Numbered from the stretch's first letter, positions 1 to 10,088 are shown. The stretch is DNA of 64,000 nt from Planctomycetota bacterium (GCA_016872605.1 VGZI01000001.1:1-64000), one strand, 5' to 3'. Made by a program: numbers and translations. Notes: a model not told the origin generated them from the sequence alone.

Positions 1-3
1 GAC

Positions 4-1944
4 GTGAACCCATGTGCGCCGCCAAATTCAACCGCCCCAACCCTCCCCCACCGCCGCCGTTTTGAACCGCCCTCAACAAACTGGTTTCGGCCCGTCAACG
101 TTGCCAATGGTCCCGATGGTTGTTTGTACCTTTGCGACATGTACCGGGAGGTCATCGAGTTTCCCAGCGCCATTCCGGAAGACATTCTCAAGATCATCGA
201 CGTGACGAATGGCCGGGACAAGGGCCGCATCTGGCGCATCATGCCGGATCATTTCAAGCGACCGCCGTCGCCGAAGCTGGGCAAGGCGACGGCGGGGGAA
301 CTGGTCGAGTTGTTCGAGCATCCCAACAGCTGGCAGCGCGAGACGGCTCAACGGCTCCTGTTCGAACGACAGGACAAGTCGGTCGTCCCAGCCCTGAAGA
401 AGCTGATGGCTGAATCGAAGTCGCCCCAGGGGCGCCTGCACGCGCTTTGCACACTCGATGGCCTGGCGAGCCTCGATCACCAGGCGCTGATGGTCGGCAT
501 GAACGACGCGCATCCAGCGGTGCGCATTCATGCCCTTCGCCTTGCCGAGGCCATGCTTTCAACATCGCCACCCTTGCGCGAACGCGCCATCACGCTTGCC
601 GGCGACGTCGATGTCAAGGTGCGCATGCAGGCGGCATTCAGCCTTGGCGCTATTGCAGGCGATCCAAAAGTGCACCAGGCTCTTGCCGAAGTTCTCGCCA
701 AGGACGGCCACGACCGCTGGCTGACGACGGCGGTGCTTAGCTCCATCGGGGATATCCCGGCTGACTTCTTTGTGTACCTTCTCAAGCACGAGCGTTTTCT
801 GAAGACGCCGAAGTCCACGGATGTGTTGAGCCAGTTGCTCGGCATGATCGGCGCCCGACAAAAGCCGGCCGAGGCGACAACGATCTTGCGAACGCTCGTG
901 CAGCCGCCGCTGTCGGATCGGCCCGAGCTTCAGCAATCCGCAATGCTCGGCCTGGCCGATGCGCTGAATCGATCGGGCCAACCGTTGGCCGCCTACTTGC
1001 AGGGTGATAGCGCCGACGTCAAGGCTGCCCGCGCCTTGCACGATCGGCTCATCGAGAATTCACACCGCAGCGCCAGCGATGCCAAGGCAAAGCGGGAGGA
1101 TCGCCTGCTTGGCATCCGCTATTTGCGGCATGGCGAATGGCACGCCACGGTGAAAGTGCTGATGCCGCTATTCAACATCAACGAATCGCTCGATGTGCAA
1201 CTTGCCGCTCTGCAATCCCTGTCGGGATTCTCGCACGACGACGTGGGCAAGCTGATCGTGCAGAGTTGGCCGGCGCTAAGTCCACGTGTCCGCGGCGAAG
1301 CCATCGAGGCCCTTTTCCGTGACGATCGGCGTGTCGACGCACTGTTGACGGGGCTGGAGAAGAACATCATCCGGCACGTCGAAATACCTCCCGTGTGGCA
1401 GCAAGCGTTGCGCAAGCACAAGAACGCAACCCTGCGAAAGCGGGCCGAGGCCTTGCTCGCGAAGTTCACGCCGGCCAACCGCCGCGAGGTGCTCGAAAAA
1501 TATCAGGCCGCCCTGAAGCGTGACGCCGACGCCGGCCGCGGGGAGAAGATGTTCGCCAAGCATTGCGCGACCTGCCATCGATTCGGTCAGGAAGGCAAGA
1601 GCGTCGGCCCCGATCTGGCACAGGCGCAGAAGCAATCGCCCGAGCAGTTGTTGATTGCTATTCTCGACCCAAACCGCGAAGTGGATCGGCAATTCTTGAA
1701 CTACGTGGTCGTCACCAAAAGCGGTCGCACGCTGTCGGGGATCATCGCCGCCGAGGGCGCGAGCAGCATCACCCTGCGGCGGGCGGAGGGGGCGGAGGAC
1801 TTGCTCCTGCGGAGTGAAATCGAGGAACTCTCGAGCACCGGTCAATCGCTGATGCCGGAGGGAATCGAGCAACAAATCGATGTCCAGCAGATGGCGGACC
1901 TGCTTCGCTTCCTCAAGGCGCCGCCCGGAGGCACACCGAAATGA
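4..1944 (+). CDS. C-terminal part of PVC-type haem-binding / membrane-bound dehydrogenase-like protein with HEAT-like repeats and a terminal c-type cytochrome domain (5' end probably outside window)
   Basis: NWFRPVNVANGPDGCLYLCDMYREVIE motif, HEAT-like middle, CATCH haem site in KHCATCHRFGQEGKSVGPDL. Confidence 0.85.
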   Translation: MNPCAPPNSTAPTLPHRRRFEPPSTNWFRPVNVANGPDGCLYLCDMYREVIEFPSAIPEDILKIIDVTNGRDKGRIWRIMPDHFKRPPSPKLGKATAGELVELFEHPNSWQRETAQRLLFERQDKSVVPALKKLMAESKSPQGRLHALCTLDGLASLDHQALMVGMNDAHPAVRIHALRLAEAMLSTSPPLRERAITLAGDVDVKVRMQAAFSLGAIAGDPKVHQALAEVLAKDGHDRWLTTAVLSSIGDIPADFFVYLLKHERFLKTPKSTDVLSQLLGMIGARQKPAEATTILRTLVQPPLSDRPELQQSAMLGLADALNRSGQPLAAYLQGDSADVKAARALHDRLIENSHRSASDAKAKREDRLLGIRYLRHGEWHATVKVLMPLFNINESLDVQLAALQSLSGFSHDDVGKLIVQSWPALSPRVRGEAIEALFRDDRRVDALLTGLEKNIIRHVEIPPVWQQALRKHKNATLRKRAEALLAKFTPANRREVLEKYQAALKRDADAGRGEKMFAKHCATCHRFGQEGKSVGPDLAQAQKQSPEQLLIAILDPNREVDRQFLNYVVVTKSGRTLSGIIAAEGASSITLRRAEGAEDLLLRSEIEELSSTGQSLMPEGIEQQIDVQQMADLLRFLKAPPGGTPK

Positions 1945-1996
1945 AGAAGCGAATAGTTTCAGCTCTGTTGTACCGTATCGAAGAATAGAGGTTCTG

Positions 1997-2100
1997 ATGA
2001 AGACGCCTTGTTTCCTTGCAGCGATATGTCTCATTTCTGGAAGCATGATTCTGGTGCAAGCGCCGGCGAATGCTCAGCCAGCCAGCAAGAAGCCGCTGCG
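1997..2100 (+). pseudogene. N-terminal stub (signal peptide) of a secreted protein, truncated
   Basis: MKTPCFLAAICLISGSMILVQAPANAQPASKKPLR, then reading runs into antisense of a transporter fragment. Confidence 0.5.
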
Positions 2101-2397
2101 CCTGGTCAACGCAACATTGCCTCGGCCAATATGGGAATACACGTTTGCCATCCCACCGCTGGGGCACGCCGCTACCAGCAGCACTCCCCAGCGAATCGCC
2201 GGCTGCAGTTCGAGGCCGTGAACAAAAAGCCCGCCTATCACGGGCAGCAAAATCACCTGACCCAGGAGGGCCACGAAGATGGCGCCCGGCTGACGACCGA
2301 CCCGCCGAAAATCGTCAGCCGTCAATTCCGTTCCGACCACCGTCATCGCGACAAACACGAGAGTCGGAACGCCAACATCGACGACCGTTTTCAGCAA
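2098..2397 (-). pseudogene. Fragment of bile acid:sodium symporter (BASS) family transporter
   Basis: VGTELTADDFRRVGRQPGAIFVALLGQVILLPVIGG...GVLLVAACPSGGMANVYSHIGRGNVAL resembles BASS N-terminal half; rest missing. Confidence 0.6.
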
Positions 2398-2770
2398 GTA
2401 TCAATCCCCAAAACAGAAAACTTGGCCGCTCGTAACGACTGCCGAGCGATCTGCCCCGTTGGACTTCGCGTATCGACGTATTTTATCGGGCACGAACTTG
2501 TCTTCAATCGCGCTTGATCGTTAAGATATCGCAGGGTCATATCCGACAGTTGAGCGGAACCAGCTTGTCAGTGCGGTCGGGGGTGGTCGGTGGTTGACTC
2601 GGCTCGATGAGCCCAAAATCAGAGCCAGGAAATACGGCTGATTGAATCTCCGATTGCTCGGGGCGAACCCGCATTCTGGTTAACCGTTACCGAATCGTTC
2701 CCGAATCACGCTGTCCCAAGCGGACACGCCTTGAAGGAAAAGTTCAATTGGCGTCCTGTTGCCTCCACTC

Positions 2771-2805
2771 AAAGGCCACTTGCGATTCGTCGCAAGTGGC
2801 CTTTT
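2771..2805. terminator. Hairpin followed by T-run, intrinsic-terminator-like
   Basis: aaaggccacttgcg-attcgt-cgcaagtggcctttt. Confidence 0.6.
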
Positions 2806-2836
2806 CATTCGGACCTAGTGCTTTGGCTGCTATGGA

Positions 2837-2912
2837 TTGATGGATGTAAGGTGCGTGCAACGCACCGGTCCGCTCATCGGTGCGTTGCACGCACCCTACG
2901 TCTATCCATCAA
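2837..2912. repeat. Long imperfect palindrome, REP-like
   Basis: ttgatggatgtaaggtgcgtgcaacgcacc ... ggtgcgttgcacgcaccctacgtctatccatcaa. Confidence 0.7.
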
Positions 2913-3123
2913 CGGATCGTAGACGGTGCACTAGGAAGGCAATCAGTTGTCGTTACGTGCTCACGAGTTCTTCAAGCATCAGGATCTATGCGAACCATAG
3001 AACCAAGGACGCTTTAGTCGGATGAGCCTGTTTTTTTTCAGCGTGATTATCGGATAATACTCATGGGCAACTTGACCGACCGAGGACTGAATTGTGCTTA
3101 CCATTCAGGGACGCGGCGTTCGC

Positions 3124-4446
3124 ATGGGTGACGGACTGACCCGGCGCAGCTTTTTGAGAATCGGCGCACTGGGACTCGCCGGCCTGACGCTCGCTGATCT
3201 GCTGCGTGCGGCCGAAACGCAGCCGGGACGCCGGCGTCGCGCAGTCATCCTCTACTGGATGGCGGGCGGACCGTCGCATATCGACACCTATGACATGAAG
3301 CCGAACGCCCCGGAAAGCGTGCGTGGCCCGTTTCGGCCGGTCGCGACCAATGTGCCGGGTATTCAAATCTGCGAGCTGATGCCTCGCCAGGCGCGCATCG
3401 CCGACAAGTTTTCTTTGATTCGCTCGCTAACGCACACGAACTACAACCACTTCGATGCGGCCCACTGGGTGCAGACCGGCTATCACGAGCCGAACGTGAT
3501 GGGGCGCGGCCAGCCGTACCCATCGCAGGGGTCGGTCGTGTCGATGCTGCGCGGAGCGAACGAACGCGGCATGCCGCCGTACGTCTGCATCCCGGAGGCG
3601 TATGGCGCGGCGCGTGGATTCTATCAGAAATCAGGTTTCTTGAGCTCGGCTCACAATCCGCTCAACGCGGGCGGGGCGGCGCTGTCGGAGCGGTTCCACA
3701 TCAATCGTCCCGAGCTTACGCTTAGCCCCGAACTGACCGTGCAGCGCGTCGAAGATCGCCGGGAGCTGCAGCGCCGCATCGAAGGCGCCGCCCGCTCGGC
3801 CGAGCACAGCGGCGCGGTGCAGACGATGGATCGCTCCTATCAGCGGGCGTTCGAACTCGTCACCAGTCCGCGCGTGCAGGAGGCGTTTGATTTCGGCCGC
3901 GAGCCGGCCCGGTTGCAGGATCGCTACGGACGCCATGCGTGGGGCCAAGCAGCCCTTCTGGCGCGGCGGCTCGTCGAGCGCGGAGTCACGTTCGTGACGA
4001 TCAATCACTTCGAGGCCGAGATCGACTGGTGGGATGATCATTACAACATCGAGACAAACCTGCGCCGGCGTTTGCCGATCTATGACCAGGCGCTCGGCAC
4101 ATTGATCGAGGATTTGTACGACCGCGGGCTTGCCGACGAGGTACTGGTGGCGGCATTCGGCGAGTTCGGCCGCGGTCCGCAGGTCGATGGCTACGCGGGG
4201 CGAGGGCACTGGGCCCGCGCCTGGCACGCGCTCTTGGCGGGGGGCGGCGTACAGGGCGGCCGGGTTGTCGGCGCCACAACGTCAAACGCCGGCGAGCCCC
4301 GCGACCGCGCCATGGGTCCCGGAGATTTGCTGGCGACGATCTACCACGCCGTCGGCATCGACCCGCACGCCACGGTCCCGAACCGCGAGGGCCGCCCGGT
4401 TCCACTGGTGCCGACGGGCGAGCCGGTGCGGGAGTTGTTTCAGTGA
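3124..4446 (+). CDS. DUF1501 domain-containing protein
   Basis: TRRSFLRIGALGLAGLTLADLLRA leader; WMAGGPSHIDTYDMKPNAPESVRGPFRPVATNVPGI. Confidence 0.9.
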   Translation: MGDGLTRRSFLRIGALGLAGLTLADLLRAAETQPGRRRRAVILYWMAGGPSHIDTYDMKPNAPESVRGPFRPVATNVPGIQICELMPRQARIADKFSLIRSLTHTNYNHFDAAHWVQTGYHEPNVMGRGQPYPSQGSVVSMLRGANERGMPPYVCIPEAYGAARGFYQKSGFLSSAHNPLNAGGAALSERFHINRPELTLSPELTVQRVEDRRELQRRIEGAARSAEHSGAVQTMDRSYQRAFELVTSPRVQEAFDFGREPARLQDRYGRHAWGQAALLARRLVERGVTFVTINHFEAEIDWWDDHYNIETNLRRRLPIYDQALGTLIEDLYDRGLADEVLVAAFGEFGRGPQVDGYAGRGHWARAWHALLAGGGVQGGRVVGATTSNAGEPRDRAMGPGDLLATIYHAVGIDPHATVPNREGRPVPLVPTGEPVRELFQ

Positions 4447-4467
4447 AGATGTGCGTGGCTTAAGCTG

Positions 4468-4505
4468 CGTTTAGCGTTCGCGCGGCGCCCAGCGAACGCT
4501 AAACG
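4468..4505. repeat. REP-like palindrome (CGTTTAGCG family)
   Basis: cgtttagcgttcgc-gcggcgccca-gcgaacgctaaacg. Confidence 0.8.
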
Positions 4506-4514
4506 TGAAAGATT

Positions 4515-5681
4515 CTACCCATCGCTCCAGCTATACGGATACCCCGCGTCATCCAGCTCCAGTGCTTGTTTCGTCAACAGCAACGGCTTGAAGGTGTCGA
4601 GCATCACGGCCAGTTCGTCGGTGAACTTGACATCCTTGCTGGCGACGATGGTGCCGGGGTGAGGACCATGCGGGATGCCGCGCGGGTGCAGCGTGAACGA
4701 CGCTTCCTCGACGCCGCGACGGCTGCCGAAGCGGCCGCGCACGTAGTAGAGCACTTCGTCGGCTTGCACATTGGAATGAGCATACGGAACCTTGATCGCG
4801 TCGGGATGCGTGTCGAGCAGTCGCGGCGCGAACGTGCAGATCACAAATCCCGGCGCGTCGAACGTCTGATGCACCGGCGGCGGCTGATGAATCCTCCCCG
4901 TGATCGGCTCGAAATCATCCGCGTTGAAAGTGTACGGATACACCATGCCGTCCCAGCCGACGACGTCAAAAGGATGCTGGCCGAGCAGATAACGCGTCAA
5001 CCGCGTGCCGTCTTTGACTAACACCGGCGTTGTCTCTTCCTTGTCGATCACCGCGATCTGCGTCGGCCCGTGGAAGTCGCGCTCGCTGTAGGGAGCGCCG
5101 AGGCGGAGTTGCCCATCGGGATTCAGGTAGTGCGGCGGAACCGTGAGCGTGCCGATCGATTCGATGACGAGCAAGTCTGCGTCGCCGTCCAGATCGATGC
5201 GATAAGTCGTCGTGCGGGGAATGACGACATAATCACATTCGCGAAAGGGCAGGGGACCAAACATGGTGTGCAGCGTGCCCTTGCCGTGATGCACGAAGAT
5301 CACTTCGTCGGCCGAGGCATTGCGAAACAATTCCGCTTGCGGCTTGGCCGGCCGGCAGCGCGAGATGACGACGTCGTCATTCGCAAGCACCGGCACGCGG
5401 CCCGTGATTGGATCGCCGGAGCGCGGCATCTTGCCGCTCTTGAGGTGATGATGGCGAAGTGCCGGGTGCGGCACGATCTCGAGCGGCAGAGCGCCGGCGG
5501 GTTCGACCTTGGTGACTCGCGTTGGCGGGCGAAGATGATAAACGATGCTGTAGGCCCGCGCGAAACCGCCGACGGTGACGACTTCTTCGTAATAGATGCC
5601 TTCGGCCTTGTGCCCGCCTTCTCGGCGATGCGCGATATGGCGCTTGGCCGGGATGGAGCCGAGTTGTTTGTATTGTGGCAT
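4515..5681 (-). CDS. hmgA: Homogentisate 1,2-dioxygenase
   Basis: MPQYKQLGSIPAKRH...NADEVLYYV/HPRGIPHGPHPG cupin motifs. Confidence 0.8.
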   Translation of the reverse strand: MPQYKQLGSIPAKRHIAHRREGGHKAEGIYYEEVVTVGGFARAYSIVYHLRPPTRVTKVEPAGALPLEIVPHPALRHHHLKSGKMPRSGDPITGRVPVLANDDVVISRCRPAKPQAELFRNASADEVIFVHHGKGTLHTMFGPLPFRECDYVVIPRTTTYRIDLDGDADLLVIESIGTLTVPPHYLNPDGQLRLGAPYSERDFHGPTQIAVIDKEETTPVLVKDGTRLTRYLLGQHPFDVVGWDGMVYPYTFNADDFEPITGRIHQPPPVHQTFDAPGFVICTFAPRLLDTHPDAIKVPYAHSNVQADEVLYYVRGRFGSRRGVEEASFTLHPRGIPHGPHPGTIVASKDVKFTDELAVMLDTFKPLLLTKQALELDDAGYPYSWSDG

Positions 5682-5750
5682 GACGGGGTCCTCCACTCGC
5701 ATTTTACCCGATCGCGATGGCGCCGCCAATCCAAGACGCGATGCCGATCA

Positions 5751-6878
5751 TCACGGCGCCGTCGCCTTGGCGGCGATGGTGGCGATCTGGGAGCGGAGTT
5801 TCGTGACATTGCCTTTGCCGTCGGGATGGACGCGGTTGCTGAGGATGATGACGGCGGTTTTGCTGGACGGGTCGAGCCAGATCGATGTGCCGGTGAATCC
5901 GGTGTGCCCGTAGCTGACACCCTTGGGGAAGAACTCGCCGCGATTGCCGGAGTACGCGGTGGCCATGTCCCAGCCGAAGGTGCGAAGGCCCGGCGTCTTC
6001 GGCCCAGGGACCTTTCTGGGTTCGGTCATGAGCTTGACGGTTTCGGGCCGAAGGAACGCATTGCCGTCGTGTCGGCCATCGTTGAGCAGCATGCGGGCGA
6101 TGATGGCGAGATCGTCGGCGGTGGAGAACAAGCCGGCATGCCCGGCGACCCCGCCCAGAAGGTAAGCACGCGGATCGTGGACCTCGCCGACCATCCATCG
6201 CCCCTCGCGCTGCTGCGTCGGAGCGCAGCGTTTCTTGAGAATGTCAGGCGGATTGAACGCGGTGTCCTTCATGCCGAGTGGGTCGAAAATGCGTTTCTTG
6301 GCGAAGGCGTCGAGCGAAACGCCGGCCTGTTTCTCGACGATGGCGCCGAGCAGGATGTAGCCGACATCACTGTAGGTGAACTTGCTCCCAGGCGCTGCGA
6401 TCGGGTTGAGCGCGAACAGATTTTGCCAGGCTTTGTCCTTGCCGGACTGATAGTCCTTGAGCGGATTGTCGGCAATGAAGCCGCCGGTGTGCGTCAAAAG
6501 CTGCGCGATCGTGATGGTCTCCGTCTCCTTGCGTTTGAAGGCAGGCAAGTGCTTGGAGACCGGGTCGTTGACGTTGAGTTTGCCGTCCTCGATGAGCAAC
6601 ATCACACAAAGTGCGGTGACGATCGGTTTCGTTAGCGACGCCAAATCGAAGATCGCATCGAGCGTCATGGCGACGAGACTTGGCGACTTGGCACGATGGC
6701 CGATTGCTTTGTGGTAGAGGATTTCGTCCTTGTGGAGGACGAGCACGACTGCGCCGGGAAGTTCATTGCGTGCGATGGCGGCTTGAACGACCGTGTCGAT
6801 GTCGCCGAGCTTGTCGCCGGCCGATGCAGGTTGGCAAAGGCAGATCGCGAGTGTGGCGAGCGGGAGAAACAGGCGCAT
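5751..6878 (-). CDS. Serine hydrolase, beta-lactamase family
   Basis: DLASLTKPIVTALCVMLL (SxxK), YSDVGYILLGAIVE, GHTGFTGTSIW. Confidence 0.85.
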   Translation of the reverse strand: MRLFLPLATLAICLCQPASAGDKLGDIDTVVQAAIARNELPGAVVLVLHKDEILYHKAIGHRAKSPSLVAMTLDAIFDLASLTKPIVTALCVMLLIEDGKLNVNDPVSKHLPAFKRKETETITIAQLLTHTGGFIADNPLKDYQSGKDKAWQNLFALNPIAAPGSKFTYSDVGYILLGAIVEKQAGVSLDAFAKKRIFDPLGMKDTAFNPPDILKKRCAPTQQREGRWMVGEVHDPRAYLLGGVAGHAGLFSTADDLAIIARMLLNDGRHDGNAFLRPETVKLMTEPRKVPGPKTPGLRTFGWDMATAYSGNRGEFFPKGVSYGHTGFTGTSIWLDPSSKTAVIILSNRVHPDGKGNVTKLRSQIATIAAKATAP

Positions 6879-6939
6879 CGTTTATGCTCCGGAGGTGGTT
6901 ATCCCCAGAATCGCTGCGATCATCCTGGGGCTCGGGCGT

Positions 6940-7440
6940 TCATCCTGGGGCTTTGCGGGTTCGGGCGATGAGGGAGGCGCGGACTTCCGGAGTGACGAAC
7001 GGTTCGAGGTTGCCTCCCATGAAAGCGATCTGGCGCAAAAGTGTTCCGCTGACGTGCGAGAACTGTTGATGGGCCATCAGGAAGACGGTTTCGATCTCGG
7101 GGTCCATCATGGTGTTCATGATCGACATCGTGAACTCGTATTCCATGTCGCTGGTGGTCCGAATGCCTCGCAGCATGATCCGCGAACCGACCGAACGAAC
7201 GAAGCGCACCACCAGGCCGGTGAACGGCTGCACTTCGACGTTGGGCATGCCTTTGACGCTCGCCTTCAACAAGGCCACGCGTTCGGCCTGATCGAAGATC
7301 GGCGCCTTCTCCGGATTCTCGCCGACGGCAACGACCAGACGATCGACGAGGCGGCAACCTCTCTGGATCACGTCCAGGTGTCCGAGGTGGACCGGATCGA
7401 AGACACCCGGATAGACAGCGATGCGTAGTTGGTTCGGCAT
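6940..7440 (-). CDS. coaD: Pantetheine-phosphate adenylyltransferase
   Basis: RIAVYPGVFDPVHLGHLDVIQRG nucleotidyltransferase motif; RGIRTTSDMEYEFTMSIMN. Confidence 0.93.
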   Translation of the reverse strand: MPNQLRIAVYPGVFDPVHLGHLDVIQRGCRLVDRLVVAVGENPEKAPIFDQAERVALLKASVKGMPNVEVQPFTGLVVRFVRSVGSRIMLRGIRTTSDMEYEFTMSIMNTMMDPEIETVFLMAHQQFSHVSGTLLRQIAFMGGNLEPFVTPEVRASLIARTRKAPG

Positions 7441-7472
7441 GGGTCGAAATGTTCCCGTTGAGACTGTTGGTC

Positions 7473-7529
7473 GTGGGGCACGTTTCCAACGTGCCAGCAT
7501 GTTTGAGGCACGTTGGAAACGTGCCCCAC
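7473..7529. repeat. Palindromic repeat upstream of coaD
   Basis: gtggggcacgtttccaacgtgcc ... ggcacgttggaaacgtgccccac. Confidence 0.85.
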
Positions 7530-7535
7530 GGACAA

Positions 7536-9176
7536 TTACACAAGCCGTCGGCGCAGGGCCAATAGAGTCAGGTCGTCTTGCAATTCCTTGGCGCCGGTGA
7601 AGCGATCGACGGCAAGCTTGGCGGCCTCGGCCCACTCGACGAGCGGGCGGCCAGGGTCGCAGGAACGCACCAGTTCGCGCAGCCGGTCCAGGCCGAACAT
7701 GTCGAGGCGTCGGCCGGTGTGCGCTTCCAAAATGCCGTCGGTGAAAAAGTACAGGGTATCGCCAGGGGCGAGCGCGACATCCGCTTCAGGAAACTGCAGC
7801 ACGCCGGGATAGCCGAGCAAGCGGCCCGCCTTGAGCGGAACCTGGTCGACGGCGGCGTCGGCCCGGCGCACCAGCGGCGCGGGATGCCCCGCCGACGCCA
7901 AGAGCGCTCGGCCCGTGCTCGGATCGTAAATCCCGTGCGCCAAGGTCACGAACATGCAGGTTGGATTGTCATCCGCGAGTTCGGCATTCAGCTTCGTCAT
8001 GAGCTGCCCAGGGTGCTCGACTTCCTTGACGAGATGGCGACACAGCGTTCGCACGGCGATCATGTACAGCGCCGCCGGCATTCCTTTGCCCGACACATCG
8101 CCGATGAAAAACGCCAATCGACCGCTGGGCGTCTTCACGAAGTCGTAAAAGTCTCCGGCGACCTGTCGCGCCGGAAAGACCCGACCCATGATATCGAAGT
8201 TGGCCTTGGGGAAGCCGTCGAGTTCGTCGGGCAGATAGCCTTGCTGAATGTCCTTGGCCATCGCCAATTCTTGGTGCAGGCGTTGTTCGAGCAGCTTCTC
8301 CGCATGCAGAGCGGCATTGTCCAGGACGACAGAAACCTCCATGCTGATGGCAGTAAGTAGGTGCAAGTCATCAATGCGGAAGCCGAATCCCTTGCAGAAG
8401 CGATCGGCCTGGATGACGCCAAGCCGTTCTTTGTCCTGATTGATGAGCGGCACGCACAGGATCGAGTGAAGGTCGAGTGAGGCGATGGAATGGCTTGCCT
8501 CGTACGCCTTGTCGGACTGCAGATCCTCGCTGAGCAGGCCGATGCCCTCGTCGAGCGCCCGCTTTACAATCGTTCGGCTGAACGACCCCGAGGCCAGTTC
8601 GCTGGCCTTGCGCGTCCGCTGGGCGCGGACGATCAACTTGTCGCCGTCGCACAAGATCACCATGATGCGATCGGCCTGGGGCAACAGCTTCATCAGTTGC
8701 TCGAGCAGCTTGTCGAGCAGTGGATCGAGTTCGAGCGTTCGTGCCAGATGCTGCGCGATCTCCAGAACGACCTGCAGCTTGGTCGCGGGATCCTGAGCGA
8801 AGAGCTTCTCATGCAGACTGGTGGCATTGATCGTTTCACGGACGACGTGGGACCCCTCGTCGGTGTCGGATTGCGGCGGCGGAGCAGGACGGATGGCAAA
8901 GAGATACGGGCCGATCTGAAACGTGTCGCGTTCGGTCAGTGCGTGCGGGACATTGGCCGGCAGACGTTTGCCGTTCAAGAACGTGCCGTTGCTGCTGCCG
9001 AGGTCCTGAAGGAAATACTGTCCATCGTGATGATCGAGATTCGCGTGCTGCCGGCTCACCTGTTTGCCGGTCAGGGAGACGGAACAGTCGGTGTTTCGGC
9101 CCAAGGTGGTGCGGGTCGTCGGGAGCGTGAAATGTCGCCCGGCTTCGGGACCACGCAGAATAACCAAGACGCTCAT
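7536..9176 (-). CDS. FHA-GAF-PP2C (SpoIIE/RsbU-like) phosphatase
   Basis: N-terminal FHA (GRNTDCSVSLTGKQVSRQHANL...LGSSNGTFLNGKRL), GAF, C-terminal PP2C (GDFYDFVKTPSGRLAFFIGDVSGKGMPAALYM). Confidence 0.9.
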   Translation of the reverse strand: MSVLVILRGPEAGRHFTLPTTRTTLGRNTDCSVSLTGKQVSRQHANLDHHDGQYFLQDLGSSNGTFLNGKRLPANVPHALTERDTFQIGPYLFAIRPAPPPQSDTDEGSHVVRETINATSLHEKLFAQDPATKLQVVLEIAQHLARTLELDPLLDKLLEQLMKLLPQADRIMVILCDGDKLIVRAQRTRKASELASGSFSRTIVKRALDEGIGLLSEDLQSDKAYEASHSIASLDLHSILCVPLINQDKERLGVIQADRFCKGFGFRIDDLHLLTAISMEVSVVLDNAALHAEKLLEQRLHQELAMAKDIQQGYLPDELDGFPKANFDIMGRVFPARQVAGDFYDFVKTPSGRLAFFIGDVSGKGMPAALYMIAVRTLCRHLVKEVEHPGQLMTKLNAELADDNPTCMFVTLAHGIYDPSTGRALLASAGHPAPLVRRADAAVDQVPLKAGRLLGYPGVLQFPEADVALAPGDTLYFFTDGILEAHTGRRLDMFGLDRLRELVRSCDPGRPLVEWAEAAKLAVDRFTGAKELQDDLTLLALRRRLV

Positions 9177-9228
9177 GCCGTTGTTCTACCCGAACCGGGG
9201 GGGGAATTGCAAGCGTCCAACGGATACT

Positions 9229-9294
9229 TCATGCACGAATTTCTAGCACATCGCCGGGTTTGATCGAGTTGAGTGCGGCGAGGATCGCAGGCAT
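9229..9294 (-). pseudogene. C-terminal remnant of the toxin partner of a DUF433 antitoxin
   Basis: MPAILAALNSIKPGDVLEIRA*, overlapping the DUF433 stop (TGATG). Confidence 0.4.
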
Positions 9295-9482
9295 CAAGGA
9301 GACACCCGAATCTGCTTGGCCAATTCGAGAGCCGCGACGGCTTGGTCTCTGGTAACGCTGGGGAAATCCTCCAAGAAATCCTGAAGCGATTCGCCAGCCT
9401 CCGGGTAGTCTGGCAAGGCACGCACAGGAACGCGTGTTCCAAAAAAACAAGTTCCGCCGCGGATCTCAGGGTCGCTCTGCAC
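9294..9482 (-). CDS. DUF433-family antitoxin (GTG start)
   Basis: QSDPEIRGGTCFFGTRVPVRALPDYPEAGESLQDFLEDFPSVTRDQAVAALELAKQ. Confidence 0.75.
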   Translation of the reverse strand: MQSDPEIRGGTCFFGTRVPVRALPDYPEAGESLQDFLEDFPSVTRDQAVAALELAKQIRVSP

Positions 9483-9572
9483 TACTCATCGATTCGTCAT
9501 ATGCATGTCCGCCGCAATTATCATTACAGAGCCGCCGCCTTGCTTGTTCTTTGTGTGGTTGCGGGTTAGCGG

Positions 9573-10046
9573 CTACTTCGTCGCCGACGCCGGGATGAAC
9601 GGCAAGGTCTTGACCTTGTCCGGCGCCCATGCGTTGCGGGCATCGAGGATGGCATGGCGAAATGCCTCGGCATCGGGGACGGCGGTCAGCGTCATCAGAA
9701 CCTTGCCGCCCTGGATGATCTCGAGGTCGGCGGAGCGGAAGAAGTTGTCGATCGAGTCCTTGTTGAGCACGACGTCGTCGATGTCCTTCAGGTCAACCTT
9801 CTCGCTGACATTGACGCCCCAGCCACTGAGGATCGCCACGCATTTGTCGGTAAGGCGATAGCGGACGCCGATGATGGGGAGGACCTTGCCAAAATAGACG
9901 CCGGCCATGAGCAGCCAGCCCAGGGGAGCGAGGATAATCGTGTTGTTGAGCAGCTTGCCGAGGCTGGCGATGCCCGGAGCGCGGGCGACGCTGGGCCAAA
10001 TCTCGCGAATGCGATGGCCGAGATCTTCTTTGGTCGGTTCGGTCAT
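9573..10046 (-). CDS. Membrane-associated protein with PH-like domain
   Basis: hydrophobic segment then YRLTDKCVAILSGWGVNVSEKVDLKDIDDVVL. Confidence 0.65.
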   Translation of the reverse strand: MTEPTKEDLGHRIREIWPSVARAPGIASLGKLLNNTIILAPLGWLLMAGVYFGKVLPIIGVRYRLTDKCVAILSGWGVNVSEKVDLKDIDDVVLNKDSIDNFFRSADLEIIQGGKVLMTLTAVPDAEAFRHAILDARNAWAPDKVKTLPFIPASATK

Positions 10047-10088
10047 GTTCGAGTCTCGTGCAGATTTACTGCGTGAATCGGGCTCGCC

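Noticed and set aside
5070-6635. 521-aa plus-strand ORF
   Set aside because: Antisense to hmgA and the serine hydrolase, spans two genes.
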